DNA of 53,516 nucleotides, taken from NCBI GenBank assembly GCA_023481285.1, contig JAMCWL010000045.1, positions 1-53,516 on the forward strand. Reading direction: 5' to 3'. This DNA is from Actinomycetota bacterium. Its GTDB lineage: Bacteria > Actinomycetota > Aquicultoria > Aquicultorales > JAMCWL01. Position numbers and translations under genes: made by a program. Of the stretch, positions 29,013-37,533 are shown in pieces (position 1 is the stretch's first letter; every line of letters starts with the position of its first letter). Under the pieces are notes generated by a model. The model did not search any database and was not told where the DNA came from. It saw only the letters and a program-made list of their open reading frames with translations.

Positions 29013-31705
29013 AAAAGATTACGGCAACCGCAGAAAGAAAATCCCGCCAAGAACCAGGTATGCCAGCGGAGGTTGGCAAGGTGGAGCGGCCGGAGGTCGG
29101 CCGCTTTCTCCCAATCCTCGCCGGAGCGGTGCTTCTTTCACTTTTAACCCTCTTTATACTCTACATTTTTCGGCCCTATCTCCGACCCGGTTTTGCCGGC
29201 GGCTACGATACCTTGATTCACTTCTTTAAAGTGGCTCAAATCAAAGAAATGTTCATTCGCTATGGCACCTATATCGATTGGAATGACCAGTGGTATGCGG
29301 GATACCACCAATTCCTCTTCTACCCCCCGCTTTTTTATCCCCTTGCTGTCCTGGCCGAACTCTTCATTAACAACCTTGAGATAACAAGCAAGGCGATGGT
29401 CGTTGCGGCGGTAGTTTTCAGCGGCTTCTCAGCGTATCTACTTGCCTACAACACCCTGCCGGCAACCGACAGAATTTGGCGGCGCAGCTTGGGAGCTTTT
29501 ACATCGGCGGTATCATACGCGCTGAGCCCGGCTCTGCTTTCTTTTATTGTCACCAGGGGCAAGTATCCCGACTACTATGCAATAGCCTTCGCCCCTCTTT
29601 GCTTCGTCTTATTGGTCCGCTGGCTTAAGTCCGACCGCCGGACCATCCCCCTGGGGTTCGCCCTGGCTCTTTCGATAATGCTCCTCCTCCACATAGATAC
29701 GGCCGTCACGCTGGCCCTCGCGTCTCTCATCTATTCGGTGCTGTACCTCAAGGCTTCGTTGTGCGAAAAGGCACGCCTCTTCAATCCAGACTACTACCGT
29801 CCCATGGCCCTGCTAGGGCTTTCTCTTATTCTCTTTGCCGGTTTGACAGCCTTCTTCTGGCTCCCATACTTGACCCAGATAAAAACGCTCGGAGCATTGG
29901 AGCAGCTTTATCCAAGCCGGGCGCCGCTGCCGCTATCCGTCTTTGCCCGCAGCCATCTGATCAACGGCATCTCCCGCTATCCAGGCATGATTGTACTGGT
30001 GCTGGCATTGCTTCCGCTGGCCCTTCGAAAGCTCAGACCGGCTGTCTGGACATGGTTCACGCTGATGATCACAGGTTTTGGGCTAAGCCTTATGCCCTAT
30101 ACGCCAATCGCCACAAGCTTACCCTCAGTTAACACGCTCTTTTATAGAAGTGGGATCGTGCTCGCCATTCTCGCGGTGTCGGTGATGGTCGGCATCACGA
30201 TCTACAGCTTAATCACTTTGAATTGGCGCCAGCGGCTTGATAAGCATTTACCAAAGTGGCTTGCAACAGCCTTAGAAGCATCTCTTCCGACTCTCTTTGT
30301 GCTAGCTGTAGTGGTGGTCATTATATTCGACTTCTCTTTTATCAGCGGCAGCGTTAAGACTTCAAAGTGGTTTAAAGGTGAAGTCCATCAAGTAGTTTCT
30401 TCCTTAAGTAAAGCGAAACAGATCGATGGAGGGCGCGTCTTAGTTTTAGCATCTCCAATAGCTGAATATACATTTCTACCAGCACTAATCGGCAAGCCGA
30501 TTGTCAACGGGTATGAAGCTCAAGCGGCCAGAATGTCGGTAGACATAGAAATCATTAAACGGGAGATGGCTAAAGGTGAGAGCGAGTCCTTTGTGCTCAC
30601 AAAATTAGATCAGCTTAACGTGCAATTCTTGCTTATCGATAGAATTGATTATCACAAACAGTTGGATAGACTACTAGCGACCAAGCGCTTTACCACCATT
30701 TTCTCAGGCAATTACTATCGTATCTTGGAGCACCGGCCGCCAGGTTTTGTCCAGCCAGTCAAGCCCATACTAGTCATTGGCTCGAACAGTGCTTATCCGG
30801 TCCAGGCACTATCGCCAACCACCGGAATCGGCTTTGTCAAGGGCGGCAATCTCATCGATGATTACTCTTCCGAGGAACTATCGAAGTACCAACTGGTTGT
30901 CCTGTATAATTTTGAGGCCCACAACGTCAATGTCGCTCAAGAGACGCTTGAGAAGTATCTAAAGCAGGGTGGGCGACTGATCGTAGCGATGGACGGGAGC
31001 TTGTCAAATCTGTTGCCCGACCAAACATTCTTGGGGGTGAAACCCAACACAAACGAATTCGCAAAAAAAAGTAAGGTCAAGGTTACTGCGGGTATGCCGG
31101 TGAAATTCTCGACCCTTAACAACCGCGACGGCAGATGGTCCGGTACTTTCTATCGGGGTTTGGATGATGTGTGGTTAACGGTCGAAGGGCAGTATCCTGT
31201 TTTGGGGACCCGTCGGATAGGCAAAGGAGAAGCGCTGTTCGTCGGTTACAATCTTTTCTACCACGCGATTTATGAAGATAATCGAACCGAGGCTGAACTG
31301 CTGCAAACCGCCGCAAAGCGCCTCCTCCAAAATGATCGGGTAGCTTTACGTTATAGCCGCGTTTCAAGTCGTCCAGGCAAGATTAGTTTTGACGTTGACC
31401 CTTCCCAGCCCACTTGGACTATGGTTTCCATGTCTTGGTCGCCCTACTGGGTGGCGTACGTTGATGGAAAAGGGGTGCCGACACGCTCCTATGAGAATCT
31501 TCTCGCGCTCTATCTGCCCTCCGGAAAACACCGGGTTGACTTGGTTTATCAACTGACGCCGGTGCACAAGATCGGCCTGGCGATCACAGCATTCGCTCTG
31601 CTTTTCCTCCTGCTAACTGGATCGATTAGGCTGAGAAACGAGTGGAGCGACCCATCAGCCCCGATGAGATTAAGCCTGCGCAATAGCTTGCGACGATTAC
31701 CTTAA
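29009..31705 (+). CDS. Giant membrane protein, 6-PTPS-related/YfhO-like (tandem paralogue)
   Basis: GGYDTLIHFFKVAQIKEMFIRYGTYIDWNDQWYAGYHQFLFYPPLFY; ATGA overlap with upstream stop; ATG 29009. Confidence 0.72.
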   Translation: MKKITATAERKSRQEPGMPAEVGKVERPEVGRFLPILAGAVLLSLLTLFILYIFRPYLRPGFAGGYDTLIHFFKVAQIKEMFIRYGTYIDWNDQWYAGYHQFLFYPPLFYPLAVLAELFINNLEITSKAMVVAAVVFSGFSAYLLAYNTLPATDRIWRRSLGAFTSAVSYALSPALLSFIVTRGKYPDYYAIAFAPLCFVLLVRWLKSDRRTIPLGFALALSIMLLLHIDTAVTLALASLIYSVLYLKASLCEKARLFNPDYYRPMALLGLSLILFAGLTAFFWLPYLTQIKTLGALEQLYPSRAPLPLSVFARSHLINGISRYPGMIVLVLALLPLALRKLRPAVWTWFTLMITGFGLSLMPYTPIATSLPSVNTLFYRSGIVLAILAVSVMVGITIYSLITLNWRQRLDKHLPKWLATALEASLPTLFVLAVVVVIIFDFSFISGSVKTSKWFKGEVHQVVSSLSKAKQIDGGRVLVLASPIAEYTFLPALIGKPIVNGYEAQAARMSVDIEIIKREMAKGESESFVLTKLDQLNVQFLLIDRIDYHKQLDRLLATKRFTTIFSGNYYRILEHRPPGFVQPVKPILVIGSNSAYPVQALSPTTGIGFVKGGNLIDDYSSEELSKYQLVVLYNFEAHNVNVAQETLEKYLKQGGRLIVAMDGSLSNLLPDQTFLGVKPNTNEFAKKSKVKVTAGMPVKFSTLNNRDGRWSGTFYRGLDDVWLTVEGQYPVLGTRRIGKGEALFVGYNLFYHAIYEDNRTEAELLQTAAKRLLQNDRVALRYSRVSSRPGKISFDVDPSQPTWTMVSMSWSPYWVAYVDGKGVPTRSYENLLALYLPSGKHRVDLVYQLTPVHKIGLAITAFALLFLLLTGSIRLRNEWSDPSAPMRLSLRNSLRRLP

Positions 31706-31880
31706 TAATGCCTTCGGGTAACGCCACTCCGCTCCGCCATGAACAGCTTGTATTATCCCTTATCCTTTGCTGGATAGGAATTTCCCCGGATGTCGCTTCT
31801 CTCTATGCAAGCTAACATCACCTCGATAACCTTGACCCCATCGAACGTATTTCTCAAAAATTAATTTCGCAGGAGACCCC

Positions 31881-31964
31881 GTGAAGAAATATTGGACAAA
31901 GTCGATGATGGTATTATCCGTGATTTTTAGCGTGCGCTACTTCGCCTGGAGATTTGGCAAATAG
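31881..31964 (+). CDS. 27-aa hydrophobic microORF (MKKYWTKSMMVLSVIFSVRYFAWRFGK)
   Basis: AGGAG upstream of GTG start; resembles N-terminal TM of cellulose-synthase-like GTs; possible remnant. Confidence 0.35.
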   Translation: MKKYWTKSMMVLSVIFSVRYFAWRFGK

Positions 31965-32197
31965 GGGGATTTGCAGCCCAGACGCTGACAGAGGATATAC
32001 ACACGGCCCTAAAGTTGCAGGCAAAGAGCTGGCGGTCGGTCTACTATAATAAGACTATGGCGAGGGGCCTGGCCCCTAATACCTTCAATAGTTTTGCCGT
32101 TCAGAGGCTCAGGCGGGGAAAGGGCTCGATGCAGGTTTGGAAAATTGACAATCCCCTAACATTAAAGGGATTGACCATCCCTCTTACAATAGACTGC

Positions 32198-33559
32198 TTA
32201 CGTGCGGGCTAGGGAGGCGAATCTCGTGTAGGGCTCTATAAAGGCGAGCTTGAGGCTGCCGACCGGACCGTTGCGGTGCTTCGCGAGAATCAGCTCGGCC
32301 GTCCCCCGTTCCTCGGCCGCGTCAGCATCACTTGGATCACCGTAAATATTTCTATGAATAAATACTACCAAATCTGCGTCCTGCTCAATTGCTCCAGATT
32401 CACGCAGGTCGGAGAGTTGCGGCTTGGCGTTCTTTCCTCTCTGCTCGACCGCTCTGGAGAGCTGGGAGAGAGCGACGACGGGAACGCTAAGCTCCTTGGC
32501 GAGTATCTTCAAGCCTCTCGAGATCTCCGCTATCTCTTGCTGGCGGCTTTCAACCCGTCGATACGACTGCATGAGTTGAAGGTAATCAACGATGATGACG
32601 CCCGGCTGGTGCCTGGAGAAGAGGCGGCGGGCTTTTGCGCGCACCTCCAGAATGCCGATGGAAGGCGTATCGTCGATGTATATCGGCGCCTCGGCCAGGC
32701 GCCCGACCGCGGCGGAGAGCTTGTTCCAATCATCGTCCCGTAAATGGCCCGTCCGCAACCTATGTGAATCGATCTTTCCTTCAGAGCACATCATCCGCTG
32801 GGCCAGTTGCTGCCTGCTCATTTCGAGCGAGAATATGGCGACCGGAACGCTCTCCAGGCCAATATTGGTGGCGACATTTAAGGCGAGCGCCGTCTTGCCC
32901 ATTGAGGGCCTGGCGGCGATTATGATGAGATCTCCCGCGTGAAGGCCTGCGGTGTAGGCGTCGAGATCCGGGAACCCGGTAGGAACGCCCGTGACGTGCT
33001 CCTTATTTTCGTAAAGATGCGCGACCGTATCAAAACCCTCGGCGAGAAGCTCTTTAATGGGAATAAAGCGCTCGCTCATCCGCTTGTTCGCTATAGCGAA
33101 TATGAGGGCCTCGGCTCGATCGATCGCCGTCTCAACATCCTCAGGGCCCTCATAACCGAGCGCCGCGATCTCGCTCGCCGCCCTGATAAGCGCCCTTAAA
33201 GCGGAATTACGCTCAACTATCTTAGCGTAGTAAGGTGCGTTCACGGCCGACGGTACAACCGAGACCAGAGTGTGGATGTACGGTTTGCCCCCCACCTCTT
33301 CCAGTTGGCCCTTTGATTTTAAGAGCTCCGCCACGGTGACCGCATCGGCTGGTTCTCCGCGGGCGTACAGATCGACCACGGCCTTAAAAATCAGCCGGTG
33401 CCCCTCCGTATAAAAAGCCTCAGGATCAACCGTCTCAACAATATCCGGGATGGTGTCGGGGGAGATAAGCAACGCGCCGAGGAGGGACTGCTCTGCTTCA
33501 AGATTATGGGGTGGGAGCTTTTCAAGGCGCTCAAAGGAGAGGCTTTTCTCGCGGGCCAC
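32198..33559 (-). CDS. dnaB: Replicative DNA helicase
   Basis: PPHNLEAEQSLLGALL; ARPSMGKTALALN; VDYLQLM. Confidence 0.98.
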   Translation of the reverse strand: MAREKSLSFERLEKLPPHNLEAEQSLLGALLISPDTIPDIVETVDPEAFYTEGHRLIFKAVVDLYARGEPADAVTVAELLKSKGQLEEVGGKPYIHTLVSVVPSAVNAPYYAKIVERNSALRALIRAASEIAALGYEGPEDVETAIDRAEALIFAIANKRMSERFIPIKELLAEGFDTVAHLYENKEHVTGVPTGFPDLDAYTAGLHAGDLIIIAARPSMGKTALALNVATNIGLESVPVAIFSLEMSRQQLAQRMMCSEGKIDSHRLRTGHLRDDDWNKLSAAVGRLAEAPIYIDDTPSIGILEVRAKARRLFSRHQPGVIIVDYLQLMQSYRRVESRQQEIAEISRGLKILAKELSVPVVALSQLSRAVEQRGKNAKPQLSDLRESGAIEQDADLVVFIHRNIYGDPSDADAAEERGTAELILAKHRNGPVGSLKLAFIEPYTRFASLART

Positions 33560-34006
33560 CTAAGCCTCCTCTACGCTGACGCTAAACTTGGCCTCGACGC
33601 CCGGGTAGATTCTCGCGACAACCTTGTGCTCCCCCAACTCCCTGATCGGCTCGGGAAGCTCGATCTTCTTACGGTCCACCTTAAGCCCCGCCTGCTCGAG
33701 AACGGCGTCCGCGATGTCCTTGGAGGTTATCGAACCGTAAAGATGGCCCTTTTCGCCGGCCTTCGCCTTGAGAGCTATCGTTTTGCTTGAGAGTTGCCTG
33801 GCGATCTCTCCTGCTTCCGCCAGCTCCTTCTCCTCCCGCCGCCTGGCCGCGGCCTTTTTCTGCTCCAGATCCTTAAGCGTGCCGGTGGTCGCCTGAGTGG
33901 CAAGTCCCCGGGGGATGAGGTAGTTCTGCGCGTAGCCGTCGGAGACGTTGACGATGTCTCCGGCCTTTCCCAAGCCCTTTACCTGCTGCTTTAAGACGAC
34001 TTTCAT
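33560..34006 (-). CDS. rplI: 50S ribosomal protein L9
   Basis: MKVVLKQQVKGLGKAGDIVNVSDGYAQNYLIPRGLA. Confidence 0.98.
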   Translation of the reverse strand: MKVVLKQQVKGLGKAGDIVNVSDGYAQNYLIPRGLATQATTGTLKDLEQKKAAARRREEKELAEAGEIARQLSSKTIALKAKAGEKGHLYGSITSKDIADAVLEQAGLKVDRKKIELPEPIRELGEHKVVARIYPGVEAKFSVSVEEA

Positions 34007-34216
34007 GGTTTGCTCCTCAACTTCCCGTCTATGTTTAACTTAACATCTACAGGATGACATTCAAGGGGTTGGGGTAAGATATTTTGCAAACATAGCAATG
34101 GTTAAGCAACCTACCGGCCGGGAGATACGAAAAGACTAGTAAAGTGGAGCTTTCGTTCCCGAGCAAACGAACTCCCCGCACTTAGAGGGCTCAAACAGAA
34201 GGTAAGAGTTTAAGTA

Positions 34217-34239
34217 AAAGGGCCGCTTGGCGGCCCTTT
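34217..34239 (-). terminator. Hairpin AAAGGGCCGC-TTG-GCGGCCCTTT downstream of rpsR
   Basis: 10-bp perfect stem immediately 3' of the rpsR stop. Confidence 0.75.
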
Positions 34240-34242
34240 ACT

Positions 34243-34473
34243 TTACTTCGGAATCGTGTACGGTAAAAGCGCCATCTCCCGCGCCCGCTTGATGGCGACC
34301 GAGAGGTCGCGCTGGTGCTGAGCGCAAGTGCCCGTCACCCGACGAGGGCGAATCTTTCCCCGGTCGCTCATGAAGCGCCGCAGCAGATTGATGTCCTTGT
34401 AGTCAATATAGTCGATCTTGTCCTTGCAAAAAGCGCAATACTTGCGTCTTGGTTTACGAATATAATCCGCCAT
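34243..34473 (-). CDS. rpsR: 30S ribosomal protein S18
   Basis: [50 protein letters not shown]. Confidence 0.98.
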   Translation of the reverse strand: MADYIRKPRRKYCAFCKDKIDYIDYKDINLLRRFMSDRGKIRPRRVTGTCAQHQRDLSVAIKRAREMALLPYTIPK

Positions 34474-34488
34474 ATCTATGCTTTCCCC

Positions 34489-34893
34489 CTAAAACGGCAC
34501 CTCTTCTTCGAGAACTTCGGCGCCGGCCGCTTCAAGCTCACCGGGGCCGTCCTCCGAAGCGCGCCCCCCGCCCAAAAACTGGATGCGCTCGGCCACTACC
34601 TCGACGACCGACCTCTTCTGGCCGTCCTGCGCCTCCCAGCTCCGCTGCTGGAGCCTGCCCTCTACAAGGATCGGCCGGCCCTTTGCGAGGTACTGGCTGC
34701 AGGTCTCCGCCTGCCGGCCCCACGCTATGACGGTAAAGAAGCTCGCTTCGTCAACCCAGTCACCAGCCGCGTTCTTGTAGCGACGGTTGACCGCGAGTCC
34801 CAGATTCGCGACGGCGGCGCCGCTCGGCGTATACCTGAGCTCCGGATCGCGCGTCAGGTTCCCCATCAGAAATACCCTATTAAGACTTGCCAT
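34489..34893 (-). CDS. ssb: Single-stranded DNA-binding protein
   Basis: [38 protein letters not shown]-terminal EEEVPF; ATG 34891-34893. Confidence 0.96.
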   Translation of the reverse strand: MASLNRVFLMGNLTRDPELRYTPSGAAVANLGLAVNRRYKNAAGDWVDEASFFTVIAWGRQAETCSQYLAKGRPILVEGRLQQRSWEAQDGQKRSVVEVVAERIQFLGGGRASEDGPGELEAAGAEVLEEEVPF

Positions 34894-34912
34894 TTTCCCC
34901 ACTCCCGTTTTT

Positions 34913-35203
34913 CTACTGCTTACCGCGGCGGACGATCGTATGGCGCACAATTTCGTCCGCGATTCTCAGGACCCGGTCGAGCTCCTCGACCGTCGCGTTC
35001 TCACCCTTGAAGGCAAGGACGGCGTAGTAGCCATCCGCATGACCATTGATTGGATAGGTTAGCTTACGCTTGCCCCATCGATCTATCTTCTCAACCTTAC
35101 CCCCATTTTTCTCGATGACGTCGGAGAAGCGGCCTATGACGGCCTCCGTAGCATCCGCTTCGAGCATGGGGTCGATGATGAGCATGGTCTCGTAGTCTCT
35201 CAT
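34913..35203 (-). CDS. rpsF: 30S ribosomal protein S6
   Basis: [26 protein letters not shown]. Confidence 0.97.
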   Translation of the reverse strand: MRDYETMLIIDPMLEADATEAVIGRFSDVIEKNGGKVEKIDRWGKRKLTYPINGHADGYYAVLAFKGENATVEELDRVLRIADEIVRHTIVRRGKQ

Positions 35204-35210
35204 CTTTCAC

Positions 35211-35250
35211 CTCCCTCGGACTGATGGCCCCAGTTGGGCTGGAGCAGGAG
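35211..35250 (-). promoter_or_regulatory. Candidate S6:S18 autoregulatory leader structure
   Basis: On the minus strand CTCC (35250-35247) can pair with the SD GGAG (35214-35211); internal CCAG-CCCAA-CTGG hairpin; CCG (35219-35217) lies on the 3' side next to the SD. Confidence 0.5.
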
Positions 35251-35293
35251 TTCCCGTTGAATTCTCTCTAACAAACAGGAGTGAGACTAACGA

Positions 35294-35322
35294 ATTATAC
35301 CTCACTCACGCTCGCTGAACAA
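35294..35322 (-). promoter_or_regulatory. Putative sigma70-type promoter for the rpsF operon (TTGTTC-17-TATAAT)
   Basis: -35 at 35322-35317, -10 at 35299-35294 on the minus strand. Confidence 0.6.
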
Positions 35323-35563
35323 GAATTATCGGCGTCACCTCCCTGAACGTAAATCATGCAACCGCCCTGACGTTAGCAGCGCGGTTTTAGGACGGTCGTG
35401 ACCAAAACACGCTTCTGTGCTTTTGTTCTACGCCTAGGTCCTGTTTCCCTTCTACCAAGCGAAATTTTTTCAAGTTTTTCGCTGGATGTCTTGAAAGTTG
35501 TTTGTAAATCTATCGAGGCCCGACTTCACGAACCCTTCCAGCTTATCCTCTTACATGACCCCA

Positions 35564-36667
35564 TCAGAGGGCAAACTTAAAGAGGATGACGTCGCCGTCT
35601 TTAACCGCGTACTCCTTCCCTTCGACCATGAGGTGCCCGTGCTCTCGGGCGGCTGAGAAGGAGCCGTCCTCGACCAAGTCATTCCAGGGAACGACGTCCG
35701 CTCTGATAAAGCCACGCTCCATATCCGTGTGGATCCTGCCGGCGGCGGTCGGCGCCCTGGTGCCGGCCTTCACGGGCCAGGCACGGCATTCGCCGGATTC
35801 AATCGTGAAAAAGGTGATGAGATCGAGGAGGCGATATGATGCCCTAACCAGATTATCGAGCCCCCGTTCTTTTAGGCCAACCGCCGCCATGAACTCCTTC
35901 GCCTCCTCGTCGTTCAGCTCGGCGAGCTCCGCCTCGAGCTTAGCGGCGATGACCACCATCCCCGCTCCGTTCGCTTTGGCGACCGCCGCCACCTTGGAGA
36001 CGGTGGGGGTTGGTCCGAGAGGGGCCGAAATCTCGTCTTCGGAGACGTTCGCGATGTAGACGACCGGCTTATCGGTCAGGAGGCCGATCCCCGCGAGCGC
36101 CCTTTTCTCATCTTGTCCGAAGCCGGCATGCCTCACCGGTTCACCCCTCTCCAGAAGGTCCCGGGCCCGTGAGAGCGCCTCAGCTCTCATCCTCGCTTCT
36201 TTATCTCTCGACTCCGCCTGCTTCTTGGCTTTCTCGAGCGCCGACCCAACAACCTTGAGGTCGGCCAGGGCAAGCTCGATCTCGACGATCTCTATATCTC
36301 GCGCGGGATCGAGGCTCCCTTCAACATGGCCCACACGAGTCGAGAGATAAAGAAGTACGACATGCGCGATCGCATCGACCTCCCGAATGTAACCGAGAAA
36401 CTGGTTGCCGAGGCCTTCCCCCCTGGACGCACCCCGAACTAGGCCCGCTATATCGACAAACTTAATGACCGCCGGGACGACCCGTTTGGATTGAACCACT
36501 TCAGAGATTCGCTTAAGGCGTTCGTCTGGCACTTCGGCCACGCCGACGTTGGAACCGATAGTCGTGAACGGGTAGAGGGCGACCTCGGCGTTGGTTCTGG
36601 AAAGAGCGTTGAAAAGGGTGGTCTTCCCGGCGTTGGGAAGCCCTACTATGCCGACCTCCACGAGCAC
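35564..36667 (-). CDS. ychF: Redox-regulated ATPase YchF
   Basis: VEVGIVGLPNAGKTTLFNALSRTNAEVALYPFTTIGSN; GTG start 36667 with GAGGAG SD. Confidence 0.96.
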   Translation of the reverse strand: MLVEVGIVGLPNAGKTTLFNALSRTNAEVALYPFTTIGSNVGVAEVPDERLKRISEVVQSKRVVPAVIKFVDIAGLVRGASRGEGLGNQFLGYIREVDAIAHVVLLYLSTRVGHVEGSLDPARDIEIVEIELALADLKVVGSALEKAKKQAESRDKEARMRAEALSRARDLLERGEPVRHAGFGQDEKRALAGIGLLTDKPVVYIANVSEDEISAPLGPTPTVSKVAAVAKANGAGMVVIAAKLEAELAELNDEEAKEFMAAVGLKERGLDNLVRASYRLLDLITFFTIESGECRAWPVKAGTRAPTAAGRIHTDMERGFIRADVVPWNDLVEDGSFSAAREHGHLMVEGKEYAVKDGDVILFKFAL

Positions 36668-36668
36668 T

Positions 36669-36926
36669 CTACTCCTCTCGGGATTCGTTTCCTGCCGACC
36701 CACCGCCTTGTAAGCTACCGCTGTCTTGAGGCTCCGAGCGGTATAGATACCCTCGAAAGCGCCGGTCAAAATCGTACCGGAGAAGTCTCACGCGTCTCCC
36801 GCATTTCGTACACTTGAGACCGATATCCATCCCCGTCTTGACGACCTCCCACTCGTTGGCGCCGCAGGGGTGGGGCTTCTTTAGCTTAACGACGTCGCCG
36901 ATTTTTACCGGCACTATGTCGACCAT
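36669..36926 (-). CDS. DUF951 family protein
   Basis: IGDVVKLKKPHPCGANEWEVVKTGMDIGLKCTKCGRRV. Confidence 0.88.
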   Translation of the reverse strand: MVDIVPVKIGDVVKLKKPHPCGANEWEVVKTGMDIGLKCTKCGRRVRLLRYDFDRRFRGYLYRSEPQDSGSLQGGGSAGNESREE

Positions 36927-37001
36927 TTTATTTTTTAATTATACTCCCTGACTGGACGTTTGTCTGTTTGGCGGGAGCGTTGAAAAGCCAAAAACCAGAG
37001 G

Positions 37002-37030
37002 TTGCCTTATAAACAAAGGGCAAATAATAT
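37002..37030 (+). promoter_or_regulatory. Putative promoter TTGCCT-17-TAATAT for the ACT gene
   Basis: -35 37002-37007, -10 37025-37030. Confidence 0.5.
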
Positions 37031-37050
37031 TAGGTAAACCGCGAGGGGGA

Positions 37051-37329
37051 ATGATTATGAGCAGAGCCGTCGTCACCGTCGTGGGCGAGGACCGGGTTGG
37101 CATAGTTGCGCGTGTTTCAAGTGCGCTCGCAGAAAACGGCGTCAACATCGAGGATATCTCCCAGACGATTATGCAGGATCTTTTCACCATGATGATGCTC
37201 GTTACGGTCGACGAATCGCGAATTCCCATCGGCGATCTACAGAAAAGACTGGCCCAGGTCGGAGGGAAGATGGGCGTTCACATAACCGTGCAGCATGAAG
37301 ATCTCTTTCGCTTCATGCACCGGATCTAG
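37051..37329 (+). CDS. ACT domain protein (UPF0237 type)
   Basis: SRAVVTVVGEDRVGIVARVSSALAENGVNIEDISQTIM. Confidence 0.92.
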   Translation: MIMSRAVVTVVGEDRVGIVARVSSALAENGVNIEDISQTIMQDLFTMMMLVTVDESRIPIGDLQKRLAQVGGKMGVHITVQHEDLFRFMHRI

Positions 37330-37523
37330 TACCTTGGTACCGTAGTGCCTTGGTATCATGGTAGATAGTTGAGCGATGTATCGTGCTTCAAGTGCACGCA
37401 AGTTATATGATTGCTGCATCGAAGTAATAAATATCGGTCTTCTGCTGAATGGTCTAGTTGGTGCACCTAAGATGGGTTATGCACAAAACTTTCTACCAAG
37501 GTACCAAGAGACCAAGATACTAG
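37326..37523. repeat. ~198-bp element with terminal imperfect inverted repeats rich in ACCTTGGTA
   Basis: Left arm 37326-37364 ctagtaccttggtaccgtagtgccttggtatcatggtag; right arm 37493-37523 ctaccaaggtaccaagagaccaagatactag. Confidence 0.6.
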
Positions 37524-37533
37524 GGGACTAGGA

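Noticed and set aside
32015-32212. 65-aa plus ORF after the envelope locus
   Set aside because: No SD, no similarity, runs into the dnaB 3' end.
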